Of a stretch of DNA of 48,704 nt, positions 38,245 to 47,248 are shown piece after piece. The position numbers and the translations under genes were made by a program. The notes under the pieces are model-generated. The model saw only the letters and a program-made list of their open reading frames with translations. It searched no databases and was not told where the DNA came from. Each line of letters begins with the position of its first letter. Position 1 is the stretch's first letter. This DNA is from Candidatus Gottesmanbacteria bacterium RIFCSPLOWO2_01_FULL_39_12b (lineage in GTDB: Bacteria > Patescibacteriota > Microgenomatia > 2-02-FULL-39-11). The DNA is taken from NCBI GenBank assembly GCA_001780955.1, contig MFJR01000007.1:252177-300880 (forward strand). The letters run 5' to 3'.

Positions 38245-38682
38245 ATGGATAATAATGAAAAAACAGGAGTAGATAACCACCCGATGATAATTCTTGACCT
38301 GGAAAAGCTGATCAAAAATCATATAAGCAGCATTGACAGAATAAAGATAGAGTTGAAAAAACATCGGGAAATGCTGGAAGATGTTTTTATTAACGACCCT
38401 ACCTATAAGTTGCACGCCGAGAAAGCCAAGGAAGCCAATAAGTTAAAATCCAGTACCAAGCAACAAATTGCCAGACAGCCTAACGTTGCGAATCTCCTTT
38501 CAAAAGTTAAAGGGATGCGTGAAGAGGTGAAAGGTTTGGAAGGAGCCTTATCTGATTATCTGCGGGAATATCAAAGACTCTCCGGAGTTAACGAGATAGA
38601 AGGCGAAGATGGAGAGGTGAGGGAAATCGTGTACGTTGCCAAGTTAGTAAAGAGATCTTCACGCCAAGTGTCTAAAAATTAA
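38245..38682 (+). CDS. Hypothetical coiled-coil protein
   Basis: Charged, helical 145-aa ORF. Confidence 0.55.
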   Translation: MDNNEKTGVDNHPMIILDLEKLIKNHISSIDRIKIELKKHREMLEDVFINDPTYKLHAEKAKEANKLKSSTKQQIARQPNVANLLSKVKGMREEVKGLEGALSDYLREYQRLSGVNEIEGEDGEVREIVYVAKLVKRSSRQVSKN

Positions 38683-39770
38683 ACCCCGATTTTAAATTCG
38701 ACGACTTCTCCTTCTTGGATAATGTATTCTTTACCGACGGTTTGCACCTGACCCTGTTCTCGAGCTTTAGCCCACCCGCCGTATTCTACGAATTTCTGAT
38801 AAGAAATAAGATCAGCTTTTATAAAGTGCTTTATAAAATCAGTATGAATGACCCCGGAAGCTTCTTGGGCCGGGATGCCTGAAGGAATCGTCCAGGCCCT
38901 GACTTCTTTAACGCCTGCGGTTAACATGGAGATGAGGCCGAGTAGTTTGTAGGCCTGTTTGATTAAACGGTTTAGACCGATGTCATCCAGACGGTAATGT
39001 TTCAGGAACTCCTTTTGCTCATTCTCTGATAAACTCAATATTTCATTTTCCAGTCTGGCGCAAAGAGCGATAAAATCGGGTGGCTCGCCTAACTTAGATA
39101 AGACCTCCTTAATTTTATTATTCGTATTTTGAAAATCTTCCAGCTGGCTTTCTGAGAGATTAAATACGTAAAGAACGGGCTTAGCCGTGATTAAATTAAG
39201 AGAGGAAATGGCTTGTATTTCCTCAGGGGATAGAGACATCAGGCGTACTGGTATCCCTTTATCCAAACCCTTTTTAACTTCTTGGATGATTTGATAGGTA
39301 TTTCTTTCTTCTTTGGTGGCATTCATTCTGGGATCAGGTTGTTTTGTGACGGTGGAGAGATCAGCCAATACAAGTTCTGTGGTGATGGTTTTAATGTCTT
39401 CGACAGGATCAATATAATTGCTTACATGTACGATATTATTGTCCTCGAAAAGTCTTACGACATGAATTATGGCGGCTACTTCACGGATATGGGAAAGAAA
39501 TTTGTTTCCCAGGCCTTCTCCCTCCGAAGCGCCTTTAACCAAACCGGCGATATCATAAAATTCAACCACCGCAGGAATAATTTTTTCGGTTCCAACAATT
39601 TTTGCCAGAACTGGAAGCCTTTCGTCAGGTACTTCAATCACGCCGATGTTTGGCTCAATGGTGCAAAAAGGATAATTGGCTACGTTTGCCACCTGCCTTT
39701 TGAGCAGAGCATTGAACAGCGTAGATTTCCCCACATTGGGTAGACCCACAATCCCGATACTCAATTTCAT
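38679..39770 (-). CDS. ychF: Redox-regulated GTPase YchF (OLA1)
   Basis: [48 protein letters not shown]. Confidence 0.96.
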   Translation of the reverse strand: MKLSIGIVGLPNVGKSTLFNALLKRQVANVANYPFCTIEPNIGVIEVPDERLPVLAKIVGTEKIIPAVVEFYDIAGLVKGASEGEGLGNKFLSHIREVAAIIHVVRLFEDNNIVHVSNYIDPVEDIKTITTELVLADLSTVTKQPDPRMNATKEERNTYQIIQEVKKGLDKGIPVRLMSLSPEEIQAISSLNLITAKPVLYVFNLSESQLEDFQNTNNKIKEVLSKLGEPPDFIALCARLENEILSLSENEQKEFLKHYRLDDIGLNRLIKQAYKLLGLISMLTAGVKEVRAWTIPSGIPAQEASGVIHTDFIKHFIKADLISYQKFVEYGGWAKAREQGQVQTVGKEYIIQEGEVVEFKIGV

Positions 39771-39854
39771 ATGGTAGATTTTATCAAATTATAGATTAGA
39801 AAATAAGAAGGAGTTGTAATCCCTAGGTGTCCTAGTTAAACCACCTCCCAGGTG
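39770..39854. repeat. 85-bp direct repeat, copy 1 (upstream of ychF)
   Basis: TATGGTAGATTTTATCAAATTATAG...CCACCTCCCAGGTG; 83/85 identical to copy 2. Confidence 0.95.
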
Positions 39855-39882
39855 AGGGAGATATACAGGTGAGGGAGATATA
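39849..39882. repeat. 17-bp tandem duplication
   Basis: CAGGTGAGGGAGATATA x2. Confidence 0.9.
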
Positions 39883-40044
39883 TTTGGCGAGTGGAAGCTA
39901 AAGTGGAATTGTAAATATTGGTTTTTTGTTGTTTGTGCTGATTGAAATATTCATAGTGTTTCTATTGATTTCTTATAAATTTTATGATAGTATCCTAATA
40001 CTAAACATGAAGCGGATATTTCGTATGTCCGCTTCTTTTTTTGG

Positions 40045-40701
40045 TTATTTTTCAAACTTTATATCTTTTTCTAATCTAACAAAGTCTCTAAAATTATTCC
40101 CGGCAAATTGTCTTATTTCTCTTGCTGTTCTAGGACCTCTGGCTAGAATAATTACTTCTTTACCTGTCGTTTTTAGAAACTTCAGTACGGGTAAAAAGTC
40201 ACCATCCCCAGATAAAATTAAAAGAGTGTTAAAATTATCTTTTTCTTTCATAAGGTAAAATGCCATATCAACATCGCAATTGGCTTTTCTCTGGGTACTT
40301 CCGTCTTCTTGATGATAAAGTTTCACTGGCTTCAAGAATAATTTATAACCAAACTGATCAAGTTTTAAATAGAAACGAATTCTTTGGAGATGTTTCGAGA
40401 GTAAAAGAAGTTGCGCTTCATTTAATTTCTTTCCCTGCTTTTTAATATAATTCAATAACTTCTTCTCTAGCTGAATGATTGGAACTGTTTCATGTCTTAA
40501 ATAGTCATGTTGATATCCATGGATTTCAACGCCACCGAAGTAAAAAACTTCAGAAACCCCATATCTCTTCCTAAGATATTTAATGAGTTTTAAGTAATCA
40601 ATTTTCCATCCCAAACTTTTTTCTCCACCATAGAACAGATTTGACGCATCAATAAAAGCATAAGTTCTTAATTTTGATCTGGCTGTCTTTAATTTATTCA
40701 T
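40045..40701 (-). CDS. NYN-domain (LabA/DUF88-like) PIN-fold nuclease
   Basis: YAFIDASNLFYGG; KANCDVDMAFYLM; LLILSGDGDFLPVLKFLKTTGKEVIIL. Confidence 0.88.
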   Translation of the reverse strand: MNKLKTARSKLRTYAFIDASNLFYGGEKSLGWKIDYLKLIKYLRKRYGVSEVFYFGGVEIHGYQHDYLRHETVPIIQLEKKLLNYIKKQGKKLNEAQLLLLSKHLQRIRFYLKLDQFGYKLFLKPVKLYHQEDGSTQRKANCDVDMAFYLMKEKDNFNTLLILSGDGDFLPVLKFLKTTGKEVIILARGPRTAREIRQFAGNNFRDFVRLEKDIKFEK

Positions 40702-40824
40702 TTAAAGTATTATATCAGAATGTCCAATTTATGATATTAAATTATCTTAAAAATAATCCGGAACATCAGCTCTGAAGACTCTTCCTTTTTAGCCTTTGGG
40801 GATAAGAGTGGTCATTTCAAAAGG

Positions 40825-40909
40825 TATGGTACATTTTATCAAATTATAGATTAGAAAATAAGAAGGAGTTGTAATCCCTAGGTGTCCTAGCTAAACCACC
40901 TCCCAGGTG
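40825..40909. repeat. 85-bp direct repeat, copy 2
   Basis: See copy 1 at 39770-39854. Confidence 0.95.
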
Positions 40910-40916
40910 GGAGTTA

Positions 40917-41660
40917 TTAAATAGGAGCTTGACCGAAGATTGTGATAGAAGTTCCGGGATTGGAATCAGAAGCGTGTCTAGTAGTATCACCTTCAGTTAT
41001 AGGCCCTGCCCAATAATAAAGCTTCTTTGCATCTTCAGGACGGATATTTACACATCCATGGCTCATGGGATAACCAAAGTTATTATGCCAATACGCTCCG
41101 TGAAGGCTAAATCCTCGAGCAGCAGAAGCATTTGCACCCGAATAAAACATCGTATAAGGGACATTATATAAATTATAATAAGTCCCGTCACTTGGATTTC
41201 CACCAGCCATATGCGCATATCGGAGTTTAATCCAGATTTTAAATTCACCCACAGGAGTAGGATACCATTTGCCCGTAGATACTGGAAATTCCATTACTTT
41301 TTTATCGCCCTCAAAAGCCATAAGCCTTTGTCTTTGCAAATCTACATAAATGTGTTTTAACTCAGTTGTCTCTCCCAGAACTTGATAAGAGGGATAACTA
41401 TCGGCTATATATTGTGGAGAATTTACTGTTCTATCCATAAAGACACTCTCTTTACCGTACTGGTATGCACCTGATAATTCTTTTATACAAGTGATTGAAT
41501 TAGCGCATATCGTAGATTTCCCAAAAAAATTATTAAAAAGAAATAATCCAATAATAATAAAACAACTAAATAAAAGCCATTTCAGAAGAAAAAATAAGGA
41601 TTTTTTAGGAAACCTTTTTTTGTTAAGTCTTCTTTTTGCCATTGTATATTGAGTCTTCAA
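40917..41660 (-). CDS. L,D-transpeptidase (YkuD domain), membrane-anchored
   Basis: HIYVDLQRQRLMAFEG; FSLHGAYWHNNFGYPMSHGCVNIRPEDAKKLYYW. Confidence 0.92.
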   Translation of the reverse strand: MKTQYTMAKRRLNKKRFPKKSLFFLLKWLLFSCFIIIGLFLFNNFFGKSTICANSITCIKELSGAYQYGKESVFMDRTVNSPQYIADSYPSYQVLGETTELKHIYVDLQRQRLMAFEGDKKVMEFPVSTGKWYPTPVGEFKIWIKLRYAHMAGGNPSDGTYYNLYNVPYTMFYSGANASAARGFSLHGAYWHNNFGYPMSHGCVNIRPEDAKKLYYWAGPITEGDTTRHASDSNPGTSITIFGQAPI

Positions 41661-42295
41661 CGACTACCTAATATATAAAATATTTTCCCTCCCACATCAA
41701 ACCAATAAGATTGTCCTTTTGTGCCATTTTCTTTAACAGTAAATATATGTAGAAGGTTATTGGAATCCCAACCAGTAATGTCAGATAAATTATACCCGAA
41801 TTTTTTCTCTTCAAATAAAGGGACCACGTCTATAAATTCGCTCCCGTCTGCAAATGATTCTCCATTGGCCTTAAAGACCATAAAAGATAAATAACTTATA
41901 TCATTTTCTTTCAAAAATAAATATTTATTATCGGGGGACCAGCTGTTTTCAGGAATTTGAATTTCCTGATTTTCACCTAGAGTCTTGGAAAAAATAATTT
42001 TCTCATTTGTTCCTGAAACTTCTGATACCGTAAAAGTATAATTCGCCAAAGTCTGGTTCTTAGAAGTTTTATTCATGACTACTTTCATCGTTCCATCTGG
42101 CGAATAAACTTCTGATTTATAAGTTACTTCTTGTACAGGTACAGGAGTTGGACTGGAAAGAATCGTTTCTGCAAAAGAGAGTCCGCTTAAAAGAGATGAA
42201 GAATTACTGGATAACTGTCTTGTAAAAATTACTGCTAATATGGCGATAATAATTGTAGGAATCAAAAACTTCGGCTTATTGAAAAATCTAACCAT
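41657..42295 (-). CDS. Membrane-anchored beta-propeller-like protein, function unknown
   Basis: N-terminal TM; YSPDGTMKVVMNK, WSPDNKYLFLKEN. Confidence 0.5.
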   Translation of the reverse strand: MVRFFNKPKFLIPTIIIAILAVIFTRQLSSNSSSLLSGLSFAETILSSPTPVPVQEVTYKSEVYSPDGTMKVVMNKTSKNQTLANYTFTVSEVSGTNEKIIFSKTLGENQEIQIPENSWSPDNKYLFLKENDISYLSFMVFKANGESFADGSEFIDVVPLFEEKKFGYNLSDITGWDSNNLLHIFTVKENGTKGQSYWFDVGGKIFYILGSR

Positions 42296-42302
42296 CTACT
42301 TT

Positions 42303-42331
42303 AGGATAAAAATAATATACGAAGAAGTCAA
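42303..42331 (-). promoter_or_regulatory. Promoter for the 42295-41657 gene
   Basis: TTGACT-N17-TATCCT; -10 ends 7 nt before the ATG. Confidence 0.5.
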
Positions 42332-42401
42332 CCCTTTTCTATTGTAACATCAATTAGTAGCTTATATAATTATATCTGACAAATAAAGGTGGTGATGATA
42401 A

Positions 42402-42647
42402 ATGGCAGTAAAGATAGGCACGATTACCCATTATTACGATAAAATCGGAGTAGCGGTAGTTAAATTGATTAAACCTATGGTTGCGGGCGATACTATAAAA
42501 ATATCAGGGAAAGGAAGGGAGTTTACCCAGGTTGTCTCATCTATACAAAAGGAGCATCAGGAACTTAAAAAGGCCAAAAAGGGAGATGATATTGGGATGA
42601 AGGTTGACCAGCCTGTAAAACCGAAAGACGTGGTATTTAAGATTTGA
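42402..42647 (+). CDS. Small EF-Tu domain-2-like protein
   Basis: VGDTIKISG-type strand (VAGDTIKISGKGREFTQVVSSIQ), KKGDDIGMKVDQPVKPKDVVFKI. Confidence 0.6.
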   Translation: MAVKIGTITHYYDKIGVAVVKLIKPMVAGDTIKISGKGREFTQVVSSIQKEHQELKKAKKGDDIGMKVDQPVKPKDVVFKI

Positions 42648-42663
42648 AAGAAACTATGTGATC

Positions 42664-43581
42664 TTAACGGGAAATTAGGGGACGGGAAGATCTGACAGAG
42701 AGTGTAATCATAGGTGAGGGATTAATACCTGGTGAGGGTGCAGATTGCGGCGGTATAAAAGAGGTAATAATAGGCCTAGGTAAAGCAAGAGTAGGTAAAA
42801 TAATTCTGTTAAAACGAAGTTGTGGTAGAGAGAAAATCACCGGAGTAGGAGTGGGTAAAATTCCAAAAAAGTGAATTAAGCTGTCGTTTCCTACTAAAGT
42901 TGCATCATACTTATTGGCAGAGCTGTCAAACGCCTTTAATTCTCCTCGATTTTCATCCAAATGCCAGAGTAGAACCGTATAAGCATCAGAAATTAAAGGT
43001 GACTGATAAGCTCCCTGATTCCAGAGCTGAGAAACATCGCGGATTTTATTGGAAATTCTAATCTCATCAATACTTCCTTTAAAAGCATTAATATTAGGAT
43101 TATTTTCCAGATATGAATTACCCACCACAATGGTATTTCCAACAGTCAGAAGCAGATTATTTATCACTATCCTGAATACTCTGCTGCCATTGATTAATAA
43201 CTCCGTATAGTCAGGGGCAAGTTTTACCGCGATATGATTCCAGATATTTGCCTGCAAATTTCCCGCGGTGATCAAAACTTGAGTATTGTTATCTGAATTA
43301 TAACGGACTGACAGTGAGGCACCGTTAATACTTATTTCGTAATGTAAACTGTCAGTACCTCCGATAGAAATTATTTTTTGAATTCCGCTTGTTTGATCAG
43401 GCTTGATCCAGGATTCAAAGCTGAAAGCATTCGGATTATTAGAAGATGAAAGTTGTGATTTTAAATACCCCCCCTTCAGCTCCAGAAAGTTTCCGATGGG
43501 ATTAGTTGCATTGATCTGTTGAAAGGCAGGTAAAACAAGAACAAAAAATATTAGAAAAGATAAAAAAATAATTTTCTTCAT
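42664..43581 (-). CDS. Secreted LamG/concanavalin-A-like domain protein
   Basis: Signal peptide; FSFESWIKPDQTSGIQKIISIGG; NAFKGSIDEIRISNKIRD. Confidence 0.85.
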   Translation of the reverse strand: MKKIIFLSFLIFFVLVLPAFQQINATNPIGNFLELKGGYLKSQLSSSNNPNAFSFESWIKPDQTSGIQKIISIGGTDSLHYEISINGASLSVRYNSDNNTQVLITAGNLQANIWNHIAVKLAPDYTELLINGSRVFRIVINNLLLTVGNTIVVGNSYLENNPNINAFKGSIDEIRISNKIRDVSQLWNQGAYQSPLISDAYTVLLWHLDENRGELKAFDSSANKYDATLVGNDSLIHFFGILPTPTPVIFSLPQLRFNRIILPTLALPRPIITSFIPPQSAPSPGINPSPMITLSVRSSRPLISR

Positions 43582-43637
43582 AAAAAAACCTGCTCCTGGC
43601 AGGATGGCAACATAGGTTATAGATTATAATCCTGATA

Positions 43638-43666
43638 TTGTCAACTCTTTATTAAGCTTCTATAAT
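43638..43666 (+). promoter_or_regulatory. Promoter for the metallopeptidase-like gene
   Basis: TTGTCA-N17-TATAAT; -10 ends 10 nt before the ATG. Confidence 0.7.
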
Positions 43667-43676
43667 CTTTTATATT

Positions 43677-44042
43677 ATGGAATGGAAAAACGCAGAAGAT
43701 ATTAAAAAGGATATAAATGAAATTGTCAATAAATTAAATCTTGATTATATCGACTGCAAAAGGGTCATTTGTTTTAGAAGTCAAGGCTCGAGTTCCAGGG
43801 CCCGGGCCCGTATCTGGAATTTCCCCCGGGTTTGGCAACAGGCTTTGAAACTCCCCCCCCATTATATAATCGAAGTCTTATCCCAATACTTTGACAAGTT
43901 ATCACGGGACGATCAAAGACGGGTTTTAATACACGAAATATTACATATCCCCAGGAATTTTTCCGGAAGTTTAGTGCCTCATCGGGGACGTTATGCAAGA
44001 ATAGATGAAAGACGGGTAGAAAGCTTATTCAAAATGCTATGA
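43677..44042 (+). CDS. Putative HExxH metallopeptidase
   Basis: VLIHEILHIPRNFSGSLVPHRG. Confidence 0.7.
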   Translation: MEWKNAEDIKKDINEIVNKLNLDYIDCKRVICFRSQGSSSRARARIWNFPRVWQQALKLPPHYIIEVLSQYFDKLSRDDQRRVLIHEILHIPRNFSGSLVPHRGRYARIDERRVESLFKML

Positions 44043-44731
44043 TCACGATTATTCACGGAGATGACGCGGTACTTTCCAGAAACACCTTAAAAAACGAAAT
44101 TTCGGAATATTCTGAAGCGGAAATAGTCAGTCTTGACGGTAACCGGATCTCTATAACCGAGCTTATGCAGGCCTGTGAGAGCCTCTCTCTTTTTTCATCT
44201 GCGAAATTAATCCGAATCGAAAATTTACTCTCGGGTGGTCTTAAACAAAAAGCGGAAATGATAAATTATTTAACGAAAGTTAAATGTGAGTACCCGGTCT
44301 ATCTCTGGGAGAAACAGGAAATCGAAAAAACTATTACTAAAAAATTTCCCTCCAAAACTAAAATAATTTTATGTCAACCCCCGAAGCTGCTATTTAATTT
44401 CCTGGAGTCGATCGGATTTTTTAAGGGGGCCCAGCTGGTAAATCATTTCCATTTATTATTAGAGCAAAGCGAGGTAGAGTTAATACTTGTCATGATTTAT
44501 AGGCAATTTCGGAATTTGATTCTGGTAAAAGCGGCTAAAAAATCGAATGAAACCGTGACAGGCTTACCTTCATGGCAACAGCAAAAACTTTTGAAACAAG
44601 CCAGCCAGTTTACTTTAGAGAAATTAATCGTCCTTTACCGAAAATTAATCTCCTTAGAATATAAAATTAAGAGCGGGCAAACTCCGTTCAATCTTAGGCA
44701 ACTGCTTGACATTTATTTTTTAAGTCTATAG
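44039..44731 (+). CDS. holA: DNA polymerase III delta subunit-like
   Basis: IIHGDDAVLSRNTLKNEI; MIYRQFRNLILVKAA; LISLEYKIKSGQTPFNLRQLLDIYFL. Confidence 0.75.
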   Translation: MITIIHGDDAVLSRNTLKNEISEYSEAEIVSLDGNRISITELMQACESLSLFSSAKLIRIENLLSGGLKQKAEMINYLTKVKCEYPVYLWEKQEIEKTITKKFPSKTKIILCQPPKLLFNFLESIGFFKGAQLVNHFHLLLEQSEVELILVMIYRQFRNLILVKAAKKSNETVTGLPSWQQQKLLKQASQFTLEKLIVLYRKLISLEYKIKSGQTPFNLRQLLDIYFLSL

Positions 44732-44772
44732 CATACTTTATATATCCGTCATACTTTTTCACACAGCAACTG

Positions 44773-46137
44773 ATGATAAAAATTGATCAAACCATATTTA
44801 GAGACTACGACATCAGAGGAATATATCCGACCCAGATCAATGAAAAACTCTTTTATATTCTAGGCCGAGCAGCTGCCACGTACTTTGAAGCTGAGGAAAT
44901 AGCAGTAGGTTACGACTGCCGGTTGTCCTCAAAATCACTTTTTGCGAGTCTTACGTCCGGGATTATGGATCAAGGGGTCAATGTGGTTAATTTGGGTTTA
45001 ATTTCCACTGAAATGCATTATTTTGCCTCCGGCTCTTATAATTTTCCGGCAAATATTATTATTAGTGCTTCTCATAATCCTCCGGAATATAATGGTTTAA
45101 AAATAGTCACCCGGGGTGTCGTACCGCTCAATGGAGAATGGGGTCTTCCGGAAATAAAAATGTTAGCCTTAAAGCAAAAATTTAGTAACGGAAACAAAAG
45201 AGGTTTACTGAAAAATCAGGATATTCTTGATCCCTGGATTAAGCATGTTTTATCTTTCATAGACCCTTTAAAGTTGGCACCCTTAAAAGTAGTGGTGGAT
45301 GCCGGTAACGGGATGGGTGGACGAGCCTGGGATAAAATTAAAGGTCAGGTTCCAGTTAAGATAATACCACTCTATTTCGACCCCGATGGGAATTTTCCGC
45401 ATCATCTGCCCGATCCGTTAAATACAAATAATTTAGTTGATTTGCAAAAAGAAATTATCAAGGAAGAGGCTGATCTCGGTTTTGCTATGGATGGGGACGC
45501 TGACAGATTATTTGTACTTGATGAAAAAGGAGAGATCATTTCCGGTACTATAACCTGCGCCATGCTGGCTGAGTCTCAACTTACAAGATACGGAGGCGGT
45601 AAAGTACTTTATAACGTGGTCTGTGGAAATATCGTCCCCGAAACGATACGCCGTCTGGGAGGGCAACCTCTTCGGGTAAGAGTAGGACATTCTTTTATCA
45701 AGCAGGAGATGAAAAAAAACAAGGCCATTTTCGCCGGAGAACATTCCGGACATTTTTATTTTAAAGATAATTACTGCGCTGACAGTTCGACCATTGCCGG
45801 TTTATTGCTACTTGATTATATCTCTAAAAAAAATCATACTCTCTCCCGTATCGTAAAAGAGTTTGATAAATATTTCTCCTCAGGCGAGATAAACATTAAG
45901 GTAAAAGATGTCGAAGCTATTATAAATAATTTAAAACTAAACTTTAAAGACGCGAAAGGAAGTGACCAAATTGATGGTTTGACGATAAGATATTCAAACT
46001 GGTGGTTTAATCTCAGGGTATCAAAGACAGAACCTTTAATTCGCTTAAACCTGGAAGCTGATAACAAGGATTTAATGGAAGATAAAGAACTTTCGGTTAA
46101 GAATATGATATTATCATCTGGAGGAAATATAGTTTAG
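44773..46137 (+). CDS. Phosphomannomutase/phosphoglucomutase
   Basis: FRDYDIRGIYP; ISASHNPPEYNGLK; DGDADRLFVLDE; SKTEPLIRLNLEA. Confidence 0.93.
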   Translation: MIKIDQTIFRDYDIRGIYPTQINEKLFYILGRAAATYFEAEEIAVGYDCRLSSKSLFASLTSGIMDQGVNVVNLGLISTEMHYFASGSYNFPANIIISASHNPPEYNGLKIVTRGVVPLNGEWGLPEIKMLALKQKFSNGNKRGLLKNQDILDPWIKHVLSFIDPLKLAPLKVVVDAGNGMGGRAWDKIKGQVPVKIIPLYFDPDGNFPHHLPDPLNTNNLVDLQKEIIKEEADLGFAMDGDADRLFVLDEKGEIISGTITCAMLAESQLTRYGGGKVLYNVVCGNIVPETIRRLGGQPLRVRVGHSFIKQEMKKNKAIFAGEHSGHFYFKDNYCADSSTIAGLLLLDYISKKNHTLSRIVKEFDKYFSSGEINIKVKDVEAIINNLKLNFKDAKGSDQIDGLTIRYSNWWFNLRVSKTEPLIRLNLEADNKDLMEDKELSVKNMILSSGGNIV

Positions 46138-46145
46138 GATATTAT

Positions 46146-47222
46146 ATGATTTCGCTCGACGATGTTAAAAGTATCGATAAAATTGACCAGGGTTTTTCGT
46201 ATTCTTCCATTTCATCTTTAGCCGATCAGTGTGAATCTGCCTGGAATGAGGTCAAAACTTTAAGTTTTCCAGAAGAAAACGAAAATGCATCTTCAATAAT
46301 TTTCTGTGGTATGGGAGGTTCAGCCTATGGAGGCCGAATTATTAAGAGTCTATATCTCAAAGAATTAAGAATTCCTGTTGATGTCATTAGCGGTTATAAT
46401 TTACCGGGATTTGTTGATCAGAATACGTTAATTATTGCCGCAAGTTATTCTGGATATACTGAGGAAACTTTGCAGTGTGTAGAGGAAGCTCTTGATAAAA
46501 AAGCTAAAATTATCGGTATCTGTAGCGGAGGTCTACTCGCCGCTCTATTAAAAAGGGAATTAAAACCTCTTTATTGCTTTATCCCTAAATATAATCCTTC
46601 GATGCAGCCCAGGCTAGGAGCGGGATATATGCAGATTGGACAATTAGCTATACTTTCTTCCTTGGGCTATATTAAAATTGAGGATGAAGATATTTCTAAG
46701 ATTATTCAGGATTTAAGGAATCAACAGCAAAAATTACATAAAGAGATTAAGACTGATAGTAATTACGCTAAACAGTTAGCAAGCATTTTTGTAGACAAGC
46801 AGGTTAACATTATCGGCTCTGAATTTTTGGAAGGAGCAATACATTCCATCCGAAATCCCTTTCATGAGACAAGTAAACATTTTGCCAATTATTTTATTGT
46901 CCCCGAATTAAATCATCACCTGATGGAAGGGTTATCATATCCGGTCGGTTTAAAAGATAAAATGTTGTTTTTAATCGTCGAGTCAGATTTATATGATGCG
47001 AGAATAAAGAGGAGATTAGATTTAACCAGAGAGGTAATCGAAAAAAATAATATTGCTACCCAGACTATAACACTTAAATTCCCAACCGAACTTGGACAGA
47101 CATTAGAATTAATTCAGCTCGGTAGTTATATAACTTATTATTTAGCCATGCTGCATGAAGTTGACCCAGCTAAGATCCCTTGGGTAAATTATTTTAAAGA
47201 AAAATTGTCAGCCAAAGGCTGA
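46146..47222 (+). CDS. Bifunctional phosphoglucose/phosphomannose isomerase
   Basis: IIFCGMGGSAYGGRII; AASYSGYTEETLQC; NHHLMEG. Confidence 0.9.
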   Translation: MISLDDVKSIDKIDQGFSYSSISSLADQCESAWNEVKTLSFPEENENASSIIFCGMGGSAYGGRIIKSLYLKELRIPVDVISGYNLPGFVDQNTLIIAASYSGYTEETLQCVEEALDKKAKIIGICSGGLLAALLKRELKPLYCFIPKYNPSMQPRLGAGYMQIGQLAILSSLGYIKIEDEDISKIIQDLRNQQQKLHKEIKTDSNYAKQLASIFVDKQVNIIGSEFLEGAIHSIRNPFHETSKHFANYFIVPELNHHLMEGLSYPVGLKDKMLFLIVESDLYDARIKRRLDLTREVIEKNNIATQTITLKFPTELGQTLELIQLGSYITYYLAMLHEVDPAKIPWVNYFKEKLSAKG

Positions 47223-47237
47223 TCGTCCTCTGGACGA
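47208..47237 (+). promoter_or_regulatory. Two back-to-back hairpins over the pgi/pmi stop codon and up to the ppsA SD
   Basis: TCAGCC-AAA-GGCTGA then TCGTCC-TCT-GGACGA, followed by AAAGGAG. Confidence 0.65.
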
Positions 47238-47248
47238 AAGGAGTATTT

